DNA of 64,000 nt, taken from assembly GCA_046306335.1 (NCBI GenBank), contig JBKDXM010000022.1:105453-169452 (forward strand), written 5' to 3'. The notes below the pieces were generated by a model. That model searched no databases, was not told the DNA's origin, and saw only the letters and a list, made by a program, of their open reading frames with translations. This stretch comes from UBA2386 sp046306335. GTDB lineage: Bacteria; Planctomycetota; UBA1135; UBA2386. Positions 1-8,672 of this stretch are shown here, one piece after another; position 1 is the stretch's first letter, and every line of letters starts with the position of its first letter. Both the position numbers and the translations under genes were made by a program.

Positions 1-499
1 CGTAGTCGAAGTAGCTGCCGATCGGATTCCACGTGCCGAGCCACGGGTCGATCTCGGCGGGCGGGCCGAGCCAGAAGCGGTCGGCGTTGTTGCCAGCCCC
101 GTAGGTGTCGGAGCAGCCGACGCCCATGACGCTGCCGCCGGGCGTGTTGCAGGTGCCGCACGCGCCCGAATAGTTGGTCGACGTGAAGGCGTGCTTGCAG
201 AAGCTCCAGTCGTTGATCTGCTCCATCCTGCCGCCGCTGACGCGGACCAGCAGGAAGCCGAACACCGGATGGTTGCTCGCCATCGCCGCGGACCACGGGA
301 TGCCGACGCTGCCCGGGTTGCACATCTCGTTGAGCATCGCCATGCCGATCTCGCCGTTCGGGTGGACCGCGCCGCGGCGACCGTAGTAGGTGAGGTCGTC
401 GATCAGCGAGAGGCGGCCGTCGAGGCCGGCCACGACGTTCGACTGCGCAGCAAGGCTCGAAGCCAACGCCGCGAAGGAAAGCAACGCGATCTTGTTCAT
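1..499 (-). CDS. Secreted protein of unknown function, 3' end cut by window edge
   Basis: Reading the minus strand from the ATG at 499-497 gives an open frame running off the window edge (about 166 residues visible). It starts MNKIALLSFAALASSLAAQS, a typical Sec signal peptide with an A-x-A-Q cleavage region, so the protein is exported. The mature part has several Cys (CNPGS, a CGTCNTPGG CxxC-like turn, GCSDTYGAG) and an aromatic-rich end (FWLGPP, WLGTWNPIG). I do not recognise the family. It has its own start and lies divergent to the methyltransferase at 670. The C-terminus and any sorting signal lie outside the window. Confidence 0.75.
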   Translation of the reverse strand, partial: MNKIALLSFAALASSLAAQSNVVAGLDGRLSLIDDLTYYGRRGAVHPNGEIGMAMLNEMCNPGSVGIPWSAAMASNHPVFGFLLVRVSGGRMEQINDWSFCKHAFTSTNYSGACGTCNTPGGSVMGVGCSDTYGAGNNADRFWLGPPAEIDPWLGTWNPIGSYFDY

Positions 500-669
500 G
501 GTGGGATGCACGGTCAGGGTGAGACGAGCGCCGACGCCCGGCGCCATGGCACCGACACCACCACCGTAACTCCAACCCTCGCTGCTGCCCAGCCCGCGCG
601 CCGGTCCCGGAACAGCACGCCGAGAGCGCCCTTGCACGGCACCCGGCCGCCGCCGACTGTGCGCGGACG

Positions 670-1839
670 ATGGCACGGCCTCAAGCCCAACGGCTCCCCG
701 ACCTGCGGCTGAAGGTCCGCGTCCATGGCCGTCACCCGTGGTTCTACCGCAAGATGATCCAGAAGCCGGAGCAGCCGCTGCCGGCGGGGACGCCGGCGGT
801 GGTCAAGGACAAGGACGGCAAGCTCGTCGGCACCGGCTTCTACAATCCGCGCGCCGAACTGGCGCTGCGCATGTTCGCCGACGAGCCGGTCGCCGACGTG
901 CGCAGCCACTTCCTCACGGCGCTGCAGCAGGCCGTCGCGCTGCGCGAGGACGCGCTCGGGCTGACGCGCCACACCGACGCGTACCGCCTCGTGCACGCCG
1001 AGGCCGACGGCTTCCCCGGGCTGGTGCTCGACAAGCTCGGCGCCGCCTTCGTCGCCCAGGTCAGTTCGCTGGGCATGCTGCAGCAGCTGGAAGCGCTCGG
1101 CGAATGGCTGCTGCGCAAGTACCCGGGCAGCCGGCTCGCGCTGCTGCAGGACAAGGACTGGGCCGAGCGCGAGGGCATGGAGAAGCTGCCGCGCCCCGCC
1201 GCGATCCACGTCACCGTGCGCGAACACGGCCTCGTCTACGCGGTCGAGGCCGGTGCTGGCCACAAGACCGGCTTCTTCGCCGACCAGCGCGACAACCGCT
1301 GGGCGGTGCGCAACCTCAGCCGCGGCCGCTCGGTGCTCGACCTGTGCTGCAACAGCGGTGGCTTCGCGCTGAACGCAACCGCCGGCGGCGCTGCCAAGGT
1401 GGTGGCCGCCGACCTCGACGAGGCGATGGTCGCGCAGACACAGCACAACGCCGCCGCCAACAAGCTGAAGCTGACGGCCGTGCACGGCGATGCGTTCGAC
1501 CTGCTCCGCGACGCCCAGCAGGGGGCGCACGACCTCGTGATCCTCGACCCGCCGAAGTGGGTCCACCACCGCGAGGAACTGGAGGCCGGCCTGCAGCGCT
1601 ACGTCGACCTCAACCGGCTGGGCTTCGAGAAGGTCGCGCGCGGCGGCATCGTCGTCACCTGCTCGTGCTCGGGCAGCGTCAGCGAGGAGCAGTTCCTGCG
1701 CATGCTGCGCGACGCGGCCGCCGCGGCCGGGCGCGACGCGCGCGTGCTGATGCTGCGCGGCGCCGGCGCCGACCACCCGATCGCGCTGGAGTGCATGGAG
1801 ACGCGCTACCTGAAGGTCGCGTTCCTGCAGGTGCGCTGA
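670..1839 (+). CDS. RlmI-like class I SAM-dependent rRNA methyltransferase (PUA + methyltransferase)
   Basis: 389 aa. The N-terminal ~75 residues form a PUA-like domain (LRLKVRVHGRHPWFYRKM). A Rossmann methyltransferase follows: SAM motif I VLDLCCNSGGFALNA near 222-236, acidic loop AADLD, motif IV DLVILDPPKW near 288-297, and TCSCSG near 330-335. The Cys pair in motif VI is the hallmark of m5C RNA methyltransferases of the RlmI (YccW) type, which modify 23S rRNA. Length fits the family (E. coli RlmI is about 396 aa). The ATG at 670 leaves the PUA domain complete. The NUDIX gene follows after 14 nt, so they are probably co-transcribed. Exact target base is inferred from family only. A shorter paralogue without PUA lies at 62839. 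Confidence 0.88.
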   Translation: MARPQAQRLPDLRLKVRVHGRHPWFYRKMIQKPEQPLPAGTPAVVKDKDGKLVGTGFYNPRAELALRMFADEPVADVRSHFLTALQQAVALREDALGLTRHTDAYRLVHAEADGFPGLVLDKLGAAFVAQVSSLGMLQQLEALGEWLLRKYPGSRLALLQDKDWAEREGMEKLPRPAAIHVTVREHGLVYAVEAGAGHKTGFFADQRDNRWAVRNLSRGRSVLDLCCNSGGFALNATAGGAAKVVAADLDEAMVAQTQHNAAANKLKLTAVHGDAFDLLRDAQQGAHDLVILDPPKWVHHREELEAGLQRYVDLNRLGFEKVARGGIVVTCSCSGSVSEEQFLRMLRDAAAAAGRDARVLMLRGAGADHPIALECMETRYLKVAFLQVR

Positions 1840-1853
1840 CGGACGGCGCGGCG

Positions 1854-2408
1854 ATGGCCGATCTCGACGCCCGACTGCACGCCCGCCTCGCGGGGATCGG
1901 CGACTGGCAGGAGACGCCGCTCCGGCGCGCGGCCGTGCTCGTGCCGCTGGTCGCCGTCGCCGGCGTCGACATGGTGCTGCTCGTCGTCCGCCCGGCCACG
2001 GCGCGCCAGCACGCCGGCCAGATCGCCTTTCCCGGCGGCATGCGCGACGAGGGCGAGTCGATCGCCGCGACCGCCGTGCGCGAATGCCGCGAGGAGGTCG
2101 GCGTCGCGCCTGCCGCGCTGCTCGGGTCGCTGGCCCCGCGCGCGAGCAGCAGCGGCATCCTGGTCCACGCCGTCGTCGGCCGGTTGCCGGCCGACGCGCC
2201 GTTGCAGCCCTGCCCGCGCGAGGTCGCGCGCACGCTGTGCGTGCCGCTCACCGAGGCGCTGGACGACGCGCGCTGGCGCGATCTGCCGCCGCCGGGCGGC
2301 GCCACCGGCGCACAACCGGCGACGAGCCCGCACGGCCAGTTCGGCCGCGACCTCGTCTGGGGCCTGACCGGCCGGTTCCTGCGCGAGCTCGCGGCGGCGC
2401 TGCGCTGA
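1854..2408 (+). CDS. NUDIX hydrolase, CoA-pyrophosphatase (NudL) type
   Basis: 184 aa. It has a complete Nudix box: GGMRDEGES followed by RECREEVGV fits GX5EX7REUXEEXGU. Just before it is ARQHAGQIAFPGG, matching the LLTxRSxxxRxHxGQxAFPGG extension (UPF0035) typical of peroxisomal/bacterial CoA diphosphatases, which cleave CoA or oxidised CoA to 4'-phosphopantetheine and 3',5'-ADP. The ATG at 1854 was chosen because it is the first start after the upstream stop and gives a compact single-domain protein; a frame open much further upstream is only antisense-like shadow of the methyltransferase gene. Substrate is a family-based inference. Confidence 0.85.
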   Translation: MADLDARLHARLAGIGDWQETPLRRAAVLVPLVAVAGVDMVLLVVRPATARQHAGQIAFPGGMRDEGESIAATAVRECREEVGVAPAALLGSLAPRASSSGILVHAVVGRLPADAPLQPCPREVARTLCVPLTEALDDARWRDLPPPGGATGAQPATSPHGQFGRDLVWGLTGRFLRELAAALR

Positions 2409-2441
2409 GCGCGCGGCGCCGTGATTGCCCACTGGGTGCCG

Positions 2442-4850
2442 TCAGCCGCGCAGTTCGGCGCCGATCTGGGCGGCGTTCTCGCGCACCTTGGCGAGGAACT
2501 TGCCTTCGTCTTCGTCGGTCAGCGTGCGGTCGTCGGCGCCGAGCGTGACGGTGAAGTTCAGGCTCTTCTTGCCGGCGGGCAGGCGCTCGCCGCGGTAGGC
2601 CTCGAACAACCGCACGTCGCGCACCAGCTTGCGACCGGTCGTGCGCAGGAACTCGGCGACGGCCGCCACCTGCATCGACTCGTCGACGAGCAACGCGACG
2701 TCGACGGGCAGCGTCGGGAACGTCGGCAGCGCCGCGTAACGCGCGATCTTGCGGCCGTTGACGAACAACGCGCGCACGTCGAGGCACGCGATCGCCGTCG
2801 TCGCCGGCAGATCGAGCGCGCGGGCGACGCCCGGGTGCAAGTGCGCGACGTAGCCGCACGGCGAACCGTCGCGGTCGATCGCGACCGCGCGCGACGGATG
2901 CACCCACGGCTGGTCGCTGCCGTGCCAGACCCGCTGCATGACGCCCGGATAGCCGACGCGTTCGAGCAGCGAACCGATCGCCTCGCGCAGTTCCAGGAAC
3001 GGATGCGCGCCCTCGCGCCGGGCGAACACGAAGGCCAGTTCGCGCACTTCGTGCGGCAGCTTGTGCTCGTCGCGCATCTCGGCGTGGTAGCCCTTGCCGT
3101 GCTCGCACAGCCGGGTCTCGGCGGCGTGACGCAGGTTGGGCGCAGCGCTCGCCAGCAGGCTCGGCAGCACGTGCCGGCGGATGCGCGTGACCTCGGGCGC
3201 GACCGGATTGGACACCTGCACGTAGGCGTGGCCGCCGGCGCCCACCGCCTGCAGCACCGCGTCCGGCGTGAAGCTGTAGTTGTAGACCTCGCTGCAGCCG
3301 GTCTCGAGGCAGGCGACCTCGACCAGCCGCCGGGCGAGGAACAGCTCTTCGTTGCGCGGCGGCGGCGCGCTCGTGCCGTGCAGCGGGCGCTCGGGGATGT
3401 TGTCGTAGCGGAACATGCGCCCGACCTCCTCGATGAGGTCGTCCTCGATGGCGATGTCCTTGGTGGCGCGGAAGCTCGGCACGGCGCAGTCGAAGCCGTC
3501 CTTCGTCACCGTCACGCCGAACTGCAGCGAGCGCAGGATCGACGCGACCTTGTCGTCGTCGAGCCGCACGCCGAGCTTGAGCAGCAGCCGCGACCGGCGC
3601 AGCGTGATCGCCTTCGGCGCGTACTGGAAGCCGAGCGGATCGACGAGCGGGCCGGCGGCCTTCGCCGTCGGGCACCACCGCTGCAACTCGACCAGGAACG
3701 CGTGCACCGCCAGCTCGGCGTTGGCAGGATCCTGCGCCTTCTCGAAGCGGGCGCTGGCGTCGGTGCGCAGGCCAAGGCGCATGCTCGTGCGCCGGATCGT
3801 CGAGGCGTGGAAGTTGGCCGACTCCAGGAACAGCGTCGTCGAGTCGGCAGCGACCATCGTGCCCGCCCCACCCATGACGCCGGCGAGCGCCTCGGGCTTC
3901 TGGTCGGCGCAGACCAGCAGGTCCTGGTCGGTCAGCTTGCGGGCCACGCCGTCGAGCGTCGTGATCGCCTCGCCGTTGCGGGCGCGGCGGACGCGGATCG
4001 GGCCCTTGCCGACGTGGCGCGCGTCGAAGGCGTGCGTCGGCTGGCCGAGGTCGAGCATGACGAAGTTGCTGACGTCGACCGGCAGCGAGATGGCGCGTTG
4101 GCCGACGGCGGCCAGTTGCCAGCGCAGCGCGTGCGGCGACGGGCCGCTGGCCACGCCCTCGACGACGAGGCCGCAGTAGCGCGGGCAGCCCTGCTTGTCC
4201 TCGACCACGACGTCGACGCGGCGGCCGGTCGCCGGCAGCGCCACCGGCGCGCACGCCGGCTGCAGTTCGCGGCCGTAGATCGCGGCCAGTTCGCGGGCGA
4301 AGCCGTAGTGCCCCCAGAGGTCCGGCCGGTGGTTGACCGACTTGTTGTCGATCTCGAACACCCAGTCCTGGACGTCGCAGCAGTCGACGAAGCGCTCGCC
4401 GATCGGCGCGTCGGCCGGCAGCACGAGGATGCCGTCGTTCTCGTTCGACAGGCCGAGTTCGGCCTCCGAGCAGATCATGCCCTGCGACTCGACGCCGCGG
4501 ATCTTGCCGACCTTGATCTTCAGCGCGCCCTTGCCGCCGCTCGCCGGCAGCGTGTCGCCCGGCTTGATGACGACGACGCGCTGGCCGGCGGCGACGTTGG
4601 GCGCGCCGCAGACGATCTGCACGACGCCGCCCGCCTTGCCGAGGTCGACCTCGCACACCGACAGCTTGTCGGCGTCCGGATGCTTCTCGCGCTTGCGCAC
4701 GTGGCCGATCACCAGCGGCTCGAGGCCGTCGCCGAAGCGGATCAGGCCGTCGATCTCCGCCGTGCTCATCGTCAGGTCGGCGAGGATGCGCTTGGGCTCG
4801 ATGCCCGACAGGTCGACGTGGCGCTGCAACCAGCGCAGGGAGATCTTCAT
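2442..4850 (-). CDS. pheT: Phenylalanine-tRNA ligase beta subunit
   Basis: 802 aa. Forms the alpha2-beta2 PheRS that charges tRNA-Phe. It starts MKISLRWLQRHVDLSGIE. The EMAP/OB tRNA-binding domain (LVIGHVRKREKHPDADKLSVC) is near residues 40-150, the B3/B4 editing and B5 domains lie in the middle, and the C-terminus carries a ferredoxin-fold anticodon-binding domain (LPTFPTLPVDVALLV, YRGERLPAGKKSL). The ATG at 4850 is preceded by a strong GGAGGTGA ribosome-binding sequence and overlaps the pheS stop by 4 nt (ATGA), so translation is coupled. The frame is open further upstream but only inside pheS. Confidence 0.97.
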   Translation of the reverse strand: MKISLRWLQRHVDLSGIEPKRILADLTMSTAEIDGLIRFGDGLEPLVIGHVRKREKHPDADKLSVCEVDLGKAGGVVQIVCGAPNVAAGQRVVVIKPGDTLPASGGKGALKIKVGKIRGVESQGMICSEAELGLSNENDGILVLPADAPIGERFVDCCDVQDWVFEIDNKSVNHRPDLWGHYGFARELAAIYGRELQPACAPVALPATGRRVDVVVEDKQGCPRYCGLVVEGVASGPSPHALRWQLAAVGQRAISLPVDVSNFVMLDLGQPTHAFDARHVGKGPIRVRRARNGEAITTLDGVARKLTDQDLLVCADQKPEALAGVMGGAGTMVAADSTTLFLESANFHASTIRRTSMRLGLRTDASARFEKAQDPANAELAVHAFLVELQRWCPTAKAAGPLVDPLGFQYAPKAITLRRSRLLLKLGVRLDDDKVASILRSLQFGVTVTKDGFDCAVPSFRATKDIAIEDDLIEEVGRMFRYDNIPERPLHGTSAPPPRNEELFLARRLVEVACLETGCSEVYNYSFTPDAVLQAVGAGGHAYVQVSNPVAPEVTRIRRHVLPSLLASAAPNLRHAAETRLCEHGKGYHAEMRDEHKLPHEVRELAFVFARREGAHPFLELREAIGSLLERVGYPGVMQRVWHGSDQPWVHPSRAVAIDRDGSPCGYVAHLHPGVARALDLPATTAIACLDVRALFVNGRKIARYAALPTFPTLPVDVALLVDESMQVAAVAEFLRTTGRKLVRDVRLFEAYRGERLPAGKKSLNFTVTLGADDRTLTDEDEGKFLAKVRENAAQIGAELRG

Positions 4851-5905
4851 CGGCTCACCTCCGGGAACTGCGCGAGGAAGCGCTGGTCGCCGCCCATGAA
4901 CTGCCGGATGTCGTCGATGCCGTAGCGCAGCATCACGACGCGCTGCAGGCCCATGCCGAAGGCGAAGCCGACGAACTCCTCGGGGTCGAGGCCGCCGGCG
5001 CGCAGCACGTTGGGGTGGACCATGCCGCACGGCAGGATCTCGATCCAACCCGACTGCTTGCACACCGGGCAGCCCTGGCCCTTGCAGAACGGGCAGTTGA
5101 CGTCGAGCTCGAAGCCCGGCTCGACGAACGGGAAGAAGCCGGGCCGCAGCCGCACCTGCACGTCGCGCTCCAGCACCACGCGCAGGCAGGTCTTCATGGT
5201 GTGGATCAGGTTGGCGATGCTGATGCCGCTGTCGCCGTGCGCGCGGTCCACCACCAGGCCTTCCATCTGGTAGAACGTGTGCTCGTGCGTGCGGTCGACG
5301 GTCTCGCTGCGGAACACGCGGCCCGGGACGATGACCTTGAGCGGCGGCTGGAAACCCTGCTTGACCGCGCGCTGCAGCGTGCGCACCTGCACCGGCGACG
5401 TGTGCGTGCGCAGCAGGTTCTTGTCGGTGAGCCAGAACGTGTCCTGGCTCTCGCGCGCCGGATGGTCGCCCGGGATGTTCAGCGCGTCGAAGTTGAAGAA
5501 CTCCGACTCGACCTCGGGCCCGTCCTGCCACTGGAAGCCGAGGCTGGTGAACAGGTCGACCAGCTCGTTCTGCACGATCGTGATCGGGTGCAGCGTGCCG
5601 CGCGGCCTGCGCACGCCCGGCTCGGTCGGGTCGAAGGCGCCGCCGTCGAGTTCGCGCGCCATCGCCGCCGCGGCGAACTGCTCCTTGCGCGCGGCGATCG
5701 CGGCCTCGACCTCCTGCTTGACCGCGTTCGCGGCCTTGCCGAAGGCCGGGCGCTGCTCCTTGGGCAGCGAGGTCACCGAACGCACGAGGTCGACGACCTC
5801 GCCCTTCGGGCCAAAGAGCCGCGCTTCGGCCTCGGCCAAGGCTGCGGAATCGGCGGCGGCCGCGACGGCCGCGAGCCAGCGCTCACGGAGGGCTTGGGTG
5901 TCCAT
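4847..5905 (-). CDS. pheS: Phenylalanine-tRNA ligase alpha subunit
   Basis: 352 aa from the ATG at 5905 (a GTG 15 nt earlier is possible). N-terminal coiled coil (about 1-90) that contacts tRNA-Phe, then the class II core: HTSPVQVRTL, motif 2 RVFRSETVDRTHEHTFYQ, motif 3 GFAFGMGLQRVVMLRYGI. The core carries a small Cys-rich insert, CPFCKGQGCPVCKQSGW, with three CxxC-type pairs that could hold a metal; this insert occurs in PheS of several phyla but not in E. coli. The gene lies 181 nt downstream of rplT, behind an intrinsic terminator, and overlaps pheT by ATGA. Confidence 0.97.
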   Translation of the reverse strand: MDTQALRERWLAAVAAAADSAALAEAEARLFGPKGEVVDLVRSVTSLPKEQRPAFGKAANAVKQEVEAAIAARKEQFAAAAMARELDGGAFDPTEPGVRRPRGTLHPITIVQNELVDLFTSLGFQWQDGPEVESEFFNFDALNIPGDHPARESQDTFWLTDKNLLRTHTSPVQVRTLQRAVKQGFQPPLKVIVPGRVFRSETVDRTHEHTFYQMEGLVVDRAHGDSGISIANLIHTMKTCLRVVLERDVQVRLRPGFFPFVEPGFELDVNCPFCKGQGCPVCKQSGWIEILPCGMVHPNVLRAGGLDPEEFVGFAFGMGLQRVVMLRYGIDDIRQFMGGDQRFLAQFPEVSR

Positions 5906-5999
5906 GCAGATCAGCGGCACGACCGGCCCGCCGCCAAGGCCTTCAGGAACCGAGAAGCTGCGGGCGCCGACCTGGGCCCCGACGAACGAACAACGCTGA

Positions 6000-6030
6000 A
6001 AACGAAACGGCGCTGGACCTGCCAGCGCCG
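6000..6030 (-). terminator. Intrinsic terminator / possible pheST attenuator after rplT
   Basis: On the minus strand an 8-bp perfect GC stem (GGCGCTGG / CCAGCGCC, 6022-6029 with 6009-6016, 5-nt loop) is followed at once by GTTTCGTTTTC. It sits 57 nt after the rplT stop and about 95 nt before the pheS start. The U-rich tail is rare in this GC-rich window. It could end the rpmI-rplT transcript or partly attenuate read-through into pheS, as the pheST attenuator does in enterobacteria; I saw no Phe-rich leader peptide. Confidence 0.7.
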
Positions 6031-6086
6031 CGTCGCGGATCGGAGCTACCGGACGCCGCGGCGCCCGGAGCGAACCGACCGATGGC

Positions 6087-6443
6087 TCAGGCGAGCGCCT
6101 GCTTGGCCTTGCCGCAGATCGCCTCGAACGTCGCCGGGTCGTGGATCGCCAGCTCGCTCAGTTCCTTGCGGTTGAGCTTGATGCCGGCCTTCTGCACGCC
6201 ATGGATGAACGCCGAGTAGCGCAGACCGAAGTTCTTGACCGCGGCCGTGAGGCGCGTGATCCAGAGCGAGCGGAAGAAGCGCTTCTTCTGCTGGCGGCCG
6301 GCGAAGGCGAACCGCTCGGCGCGAAGCACCGTGACGGTCGCCATCTTGAACAGGTTGCGGCGACCTTGACGGTAGCCCTTGGCCCGCTTGAGGAGACGAT
6401 TGCGGCGCTGCCGAGTGGCAGGCCCGTTGGTTGCGCGGCTCAT
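6087..6443 (-). CDS. rplT: 50S ribosomal protein L20
   Basis: 118 aa, normal length. Very basic; contains the L20 signatures RNRLLKRAKGYRQGRRN near the N-terminus and RDxxxRKxxF/SAFIHGVQKAGIKLNRKELSELA near the C-terminus. Binds 23S rRNA early in 50S assembly. It starts 6 nt after the rpmI stop; its ribosome-binding site (GGGAGGTAA) overlaps the rpmI stop codon, so the two are translationally linked. In many bacteria L20 also represses its own operon through the mRNA; nothing here lets me confirm that. Confidence 0.97.
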   Translation of the reverse strand: MSRATNGPATRQRRNRLLKRAKGYRQGRRNLFKMATVTVLRAERFAFAGRQQKKRFFRSLWITRLTAAVKNFGLRYSAFIHGVQKAGIKLNRKELSELAIHDPATFEAICGKAKQALA

Positions 6444-6449
6444 GGTCTG

Positions 6450-6647
6450 TTACCTCCCGCCCAAGAGTTCCGCCATGTTGACGGCGATCTTGCCCTTGCA
6501 GAGGCCCTTTTGGCGCAGCTGACGCTTGCGCTTGGACGAACGACGCACCAGCAGGTGCGAGGTGTAAGCGTGGCGGAACTTGACCTTGCCGGTCTTGGTC
6601 AGCTTCATGCGCTTGACCACCGCCTTCTTGGTCTTCTGCTTCGTCAT
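6450..6647 (-). CDS. rpmI: 50S ribosomal protein L35
   Basis: 65 aa, Lys/Arg-rich: MTKQKTKKAVVKRMKLTKTG, then RHAYTSHLL and RRSSKRKRQLR, matching L35. First gene of rpmI-rplT-pheS-pheT. The usual upstream partner infC is absent: the next gene upstream (6834) runs in the opposite direction, so the promoter must lie in the 186 bp between them. Confidence 0.95.
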   Translation of the reverse strand: MTKQKTKKAVVKRMKLTKTGKVKFRHAYTSHLLVRRSSKRKRQLRQKGLCKGKIAVNMAELLGGR

Positions 6648-6833
6648 GGTCGGTCGCTCCGGTGCCGCGGAAGTTGCCGCGGAGCCGGCTCTCAGTCGTA
6701 GGAAGGGCGAGGAGGCTACCGACGGAAGGCGCGTGCGCAAGTGCGGCCTGGGGAAAACTCTGGCGCTGCGGAACGTTGCCGCCGACAACCCGTTGCCACC
6801 GCCGGCCTGCGCCCCGACCGACTCCCCCCACTG

Positions 6834-7640
6834 ATGGACGCCCTGCTCACCCTCCTGCACCTCGCCGCCTACCTCGCGGCCGCGCTCGGCCTGGCGGTCC
6901 CCCGGCTGCGCCGGCCAGCCATCGCCGCCCTGGTTCTCGCCGCCCTCGCGGGGCTCGCCAGCGGACTCGCGGAGCCGGGGGAACGCACCCTGACCACCGT
7001 GCACACCTTCGCCGGCTTCGAGGGCATCGACCAGGAAGTGTCGATGGTGCGTTTCCCCACCGGCACGGTGACGGCCCCCGGTTGGCAGTGGTCGGCGTGC
7101 TTTGCCGCCTTCGCCGCCGTCTGGGCCATCGCGCTGTGGCGCCTTGGCGCCCGGCCGCTGCAGCAGCCGCTCGTCGCGCCGCTGCTGTTCGCCTGGACGG
7201 CGACCGCGGCGTGGCTCGGCATGCAGGCAACGGCAGCGCCTGCGGCCGTGGTGCAGCCGCTGGGCCTCGATCGCTTCCTGTGGCCCGCTGGCCTCGCCAG
7301 CGCGCTGCTCGCGTGCCGGCGCGCCAAGGCCTTCTTCGGCCTCTTCGTGCAGATGGGCCTCGCCGTCACGCTCGCGCGCCTGCCGGCAGCGTTGTTCAGC
7401 AAGTACGCCAGCGACGCTCGGATCGGCACCGCGCTCGACGTCACCAGCGTGCGCGACATCGTCAACCCGATGACGCAGATGCAGTTCGACCCGCGCCTGC
7501 AGCCCGGCTCGCCCGAGCAGCAGTTCTGGCTGATCTGGCTGGAGCACGTGATCTTCTTCCCGGCGGTCTACCTGATGAGCCTGTTCGGCATCGCGTTCGG
7601 ACTGTGGCTCTACCATCGCCACGAGAACGATCCGGCCTGA
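6834..7640 (+). CDS. Polytopic membrane protein of unknown function
   Basis: 268 aa with about six hydrophobic segments: LHLAAYLAAALGLAV, AALVLAALAGLASGL, WSACFAAFAAVWAIALW, VAPLLFAWTATAAWLG, AKAFFGLFVQMGLAVTLA, and a C-terminal VIFFPAVYLMSLFGIAFGLWLY. A long soluble loop lies between the fifth and sixth (SKYASDARIGTALDVTSVRD). The ATG at 6834 places the first helix right at the N-terminus; an earlier in-frame start would add a basic tail. It is the first gene of a plus-strand run (7-nt gap to the next) carrying sulfur-carrier-like proteins. Role in that run is unknown; a transport or scaffolding task is only a guess. Confidence 0.75.
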   Translation: MDALLTLLHLAAYLAAALGLAVPRLRRPAIAALVLAALAGLASGLAEPGERTLTTVHTFAGFEGIDQEVSMVRFPTGTVTAPGWQWSACFAAFAAVWAIALWRLGARPLQQPLVAPLLFAWTATAAWLGMQATAAPAAVVQPLGLDRFLWPAGLASALLACRRAKAFFGLFVQMGLAVTLARLPAALFSKYASDARIGTALDVTSVRDIVNPMTQMQFDPRLQPGSPEQQFWLIWLEHVIFFPAVYLMSLFGIAFGLWLYHRHENDPA

Positions 7641-7647
7641 TCCGCGC

Positions 7648-8277
7648 ATGCTCGGCTTCGACGACTTCGCCGACGACGACCTCGCGCCGACCGAGTTGAC
7701 GGCGCGCACCACGGCGCTGCAGGCAACGGTGGACGCAATCGCGAGCGCGCCCTGCCGGCGCTGCGGCGCTTCGCTGTGCGGCCACGCTGCGTTGCTCGCC
7801 GTCCTGTTCGGCTGCAAGGACGCGCCGCGGTGCCCCGACTGCCTCGCCGTGGAGCACCGCGAACCCAAGGCGGCGCTGGTTGCGCGCGCCAGCGAGTGGA
7901 TCCGCCGCAAGGACTGCTTCCGCCACGTCTGGCACGCGGCCAGCGCGCGCGAGCACGGCGGCGAAGCCGAAGCGCCGTCGTGCCTCGGCGCGACGGCGAT
8001 CGCGCGCGGACCAGCGCCGGCAGCGATCGCGAGCGGATCGGCGGCATCGAGCGCGCCAGCGCCGGTCGCCACCTACGACGCGGGCGACCTGGGCTGCGGC
8101 GACCTCGTGCTCGAACTGCGCGGCAAACTGCGCGAGATCGGCCCGGGCGAAGTGCTCCGCGTCTTCGCCCGCGATCCGGCGGCACCCGTCGACCTGCCGG
8201 CATGGTGCGGACTGACCGGACACACCCTGGTGCGCGCGACCCATCCGGAGTACCACCTCCAGCGCAAACCCAGCTGA
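7648..8277 (+). CDS. Cys-rich protein with C-terminal TusA/SirA-like domain
   Basis: 209 aa, two parts. The N-terminal half has CRRCG (36-40), C44, C56 and CPDC (62-65), suggesting a zinc- or iron-binding knuckle. After an Ala/Pro linker (about 118-142) comes a TusA-like domain (about 143-205): YDAGDLGCGDLVLELRGKL aligns with the TusA active-site region, C150 at the sulfur-carrying Cys, but the following CPxP is CGDL. The same C-terminal pattern (DLPAWC-LxGHT) recurs in the first domain of the protein at 8673, so the two are related. Likely a sulfur carrier or acceptor; partner is inferred from the neighbouring DsrE-like gene. Confidence 0.65.
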   Translation: MLGFDDFADDDLAPTELTARTTALQATVDAIASAPCRRCGASLCGHAALLAVLFGCKDAPRCPDCLAVEHREPKAALVARASEWIRRKDCFRHVWHAASAREHGGEAEAPSCLGATAIARGPAPAAIASGSAASSAPAPVATYDAGDLGCGDLVLELRGKLREIGPGEVLRVFARDPAAPVDLPAWCGLTGHTLVRATHPEYHLQRKPS

Positions 8278-8287
8278 AGGCAATCCC

Positions 8288-8647
8288 ATGAAGAAGTTCT
8301 GCGTCACCCTCACCTCCGCCAAGAACGACGCCGACAAGGCGACCGTCGCCTTCGTCGTCGCCAACGCCGCCGCCGCCAGCGAGCAGGAGACGGTCATGTT
8401 CCTCAGCGTCGAGGCCGTGCGCCTGTGCCAGCAGGGCTACGCCGACGACATCGCCGAGGAAGGCTTCGCGCCGCTCAAGGACCTGATCGCCAACTTCGTC
8501 AAGGCCGGCGGCAAGGTCTGGGTCTGCTCGCCGTGCTTCAAGCGCCGCAAGCTGGACGAAGCGAAGCTGATCCCCGGCGCGACGATCGTCGGCGGCGCCA
8601 AGCTGGTCGAGTTCCTGTCGCAGGGCGCGCCCTGCGTCAGCTACTGA
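8288..8647 (+). CDS. DsrE/DsrF-like protein
   Basis: 119 aa, the usual size. Fold pattern MKKFCVTLTSAKNDADKA, a central MFLSVEAVRLCQQG, then VWVCSPCFKRRKL and GATIVGGAKLVEFLS match the DsrE/YchN superfamily, whose members accept or pass on persulfide sulfur, often together with TusA. The CSPC near 79-82 is at the position of the conserved catalytic Cys. It lies 10 nt after the TusA-like gene and 25 nt before a TusA-OsmC fusion, which strongly suggests a sulfur relay. Confidence 0.85.
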   Translation: MKKFCVTLTSAKNDADKATVAFVVANAAAASEQETVMFLSVEAVRLCQQGYADDIAEEGFAPLKDLIANFVKAGGKVWVCSPCFKRRKLDEAKLIPGATIVGGAKLVEFLSQGAPCVSY

Positions 8648-8672
8648 GCCTTCGGGCCGACGCGGCGCGGCG

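Noticed and set aside
5906..6086. T-box or Phe-rich leader peptide upstream of pheS
   Set aside because: No T-box core sequence and no short ORF with several Phe codons was found; only the hairpin with U-rich tail is supported.
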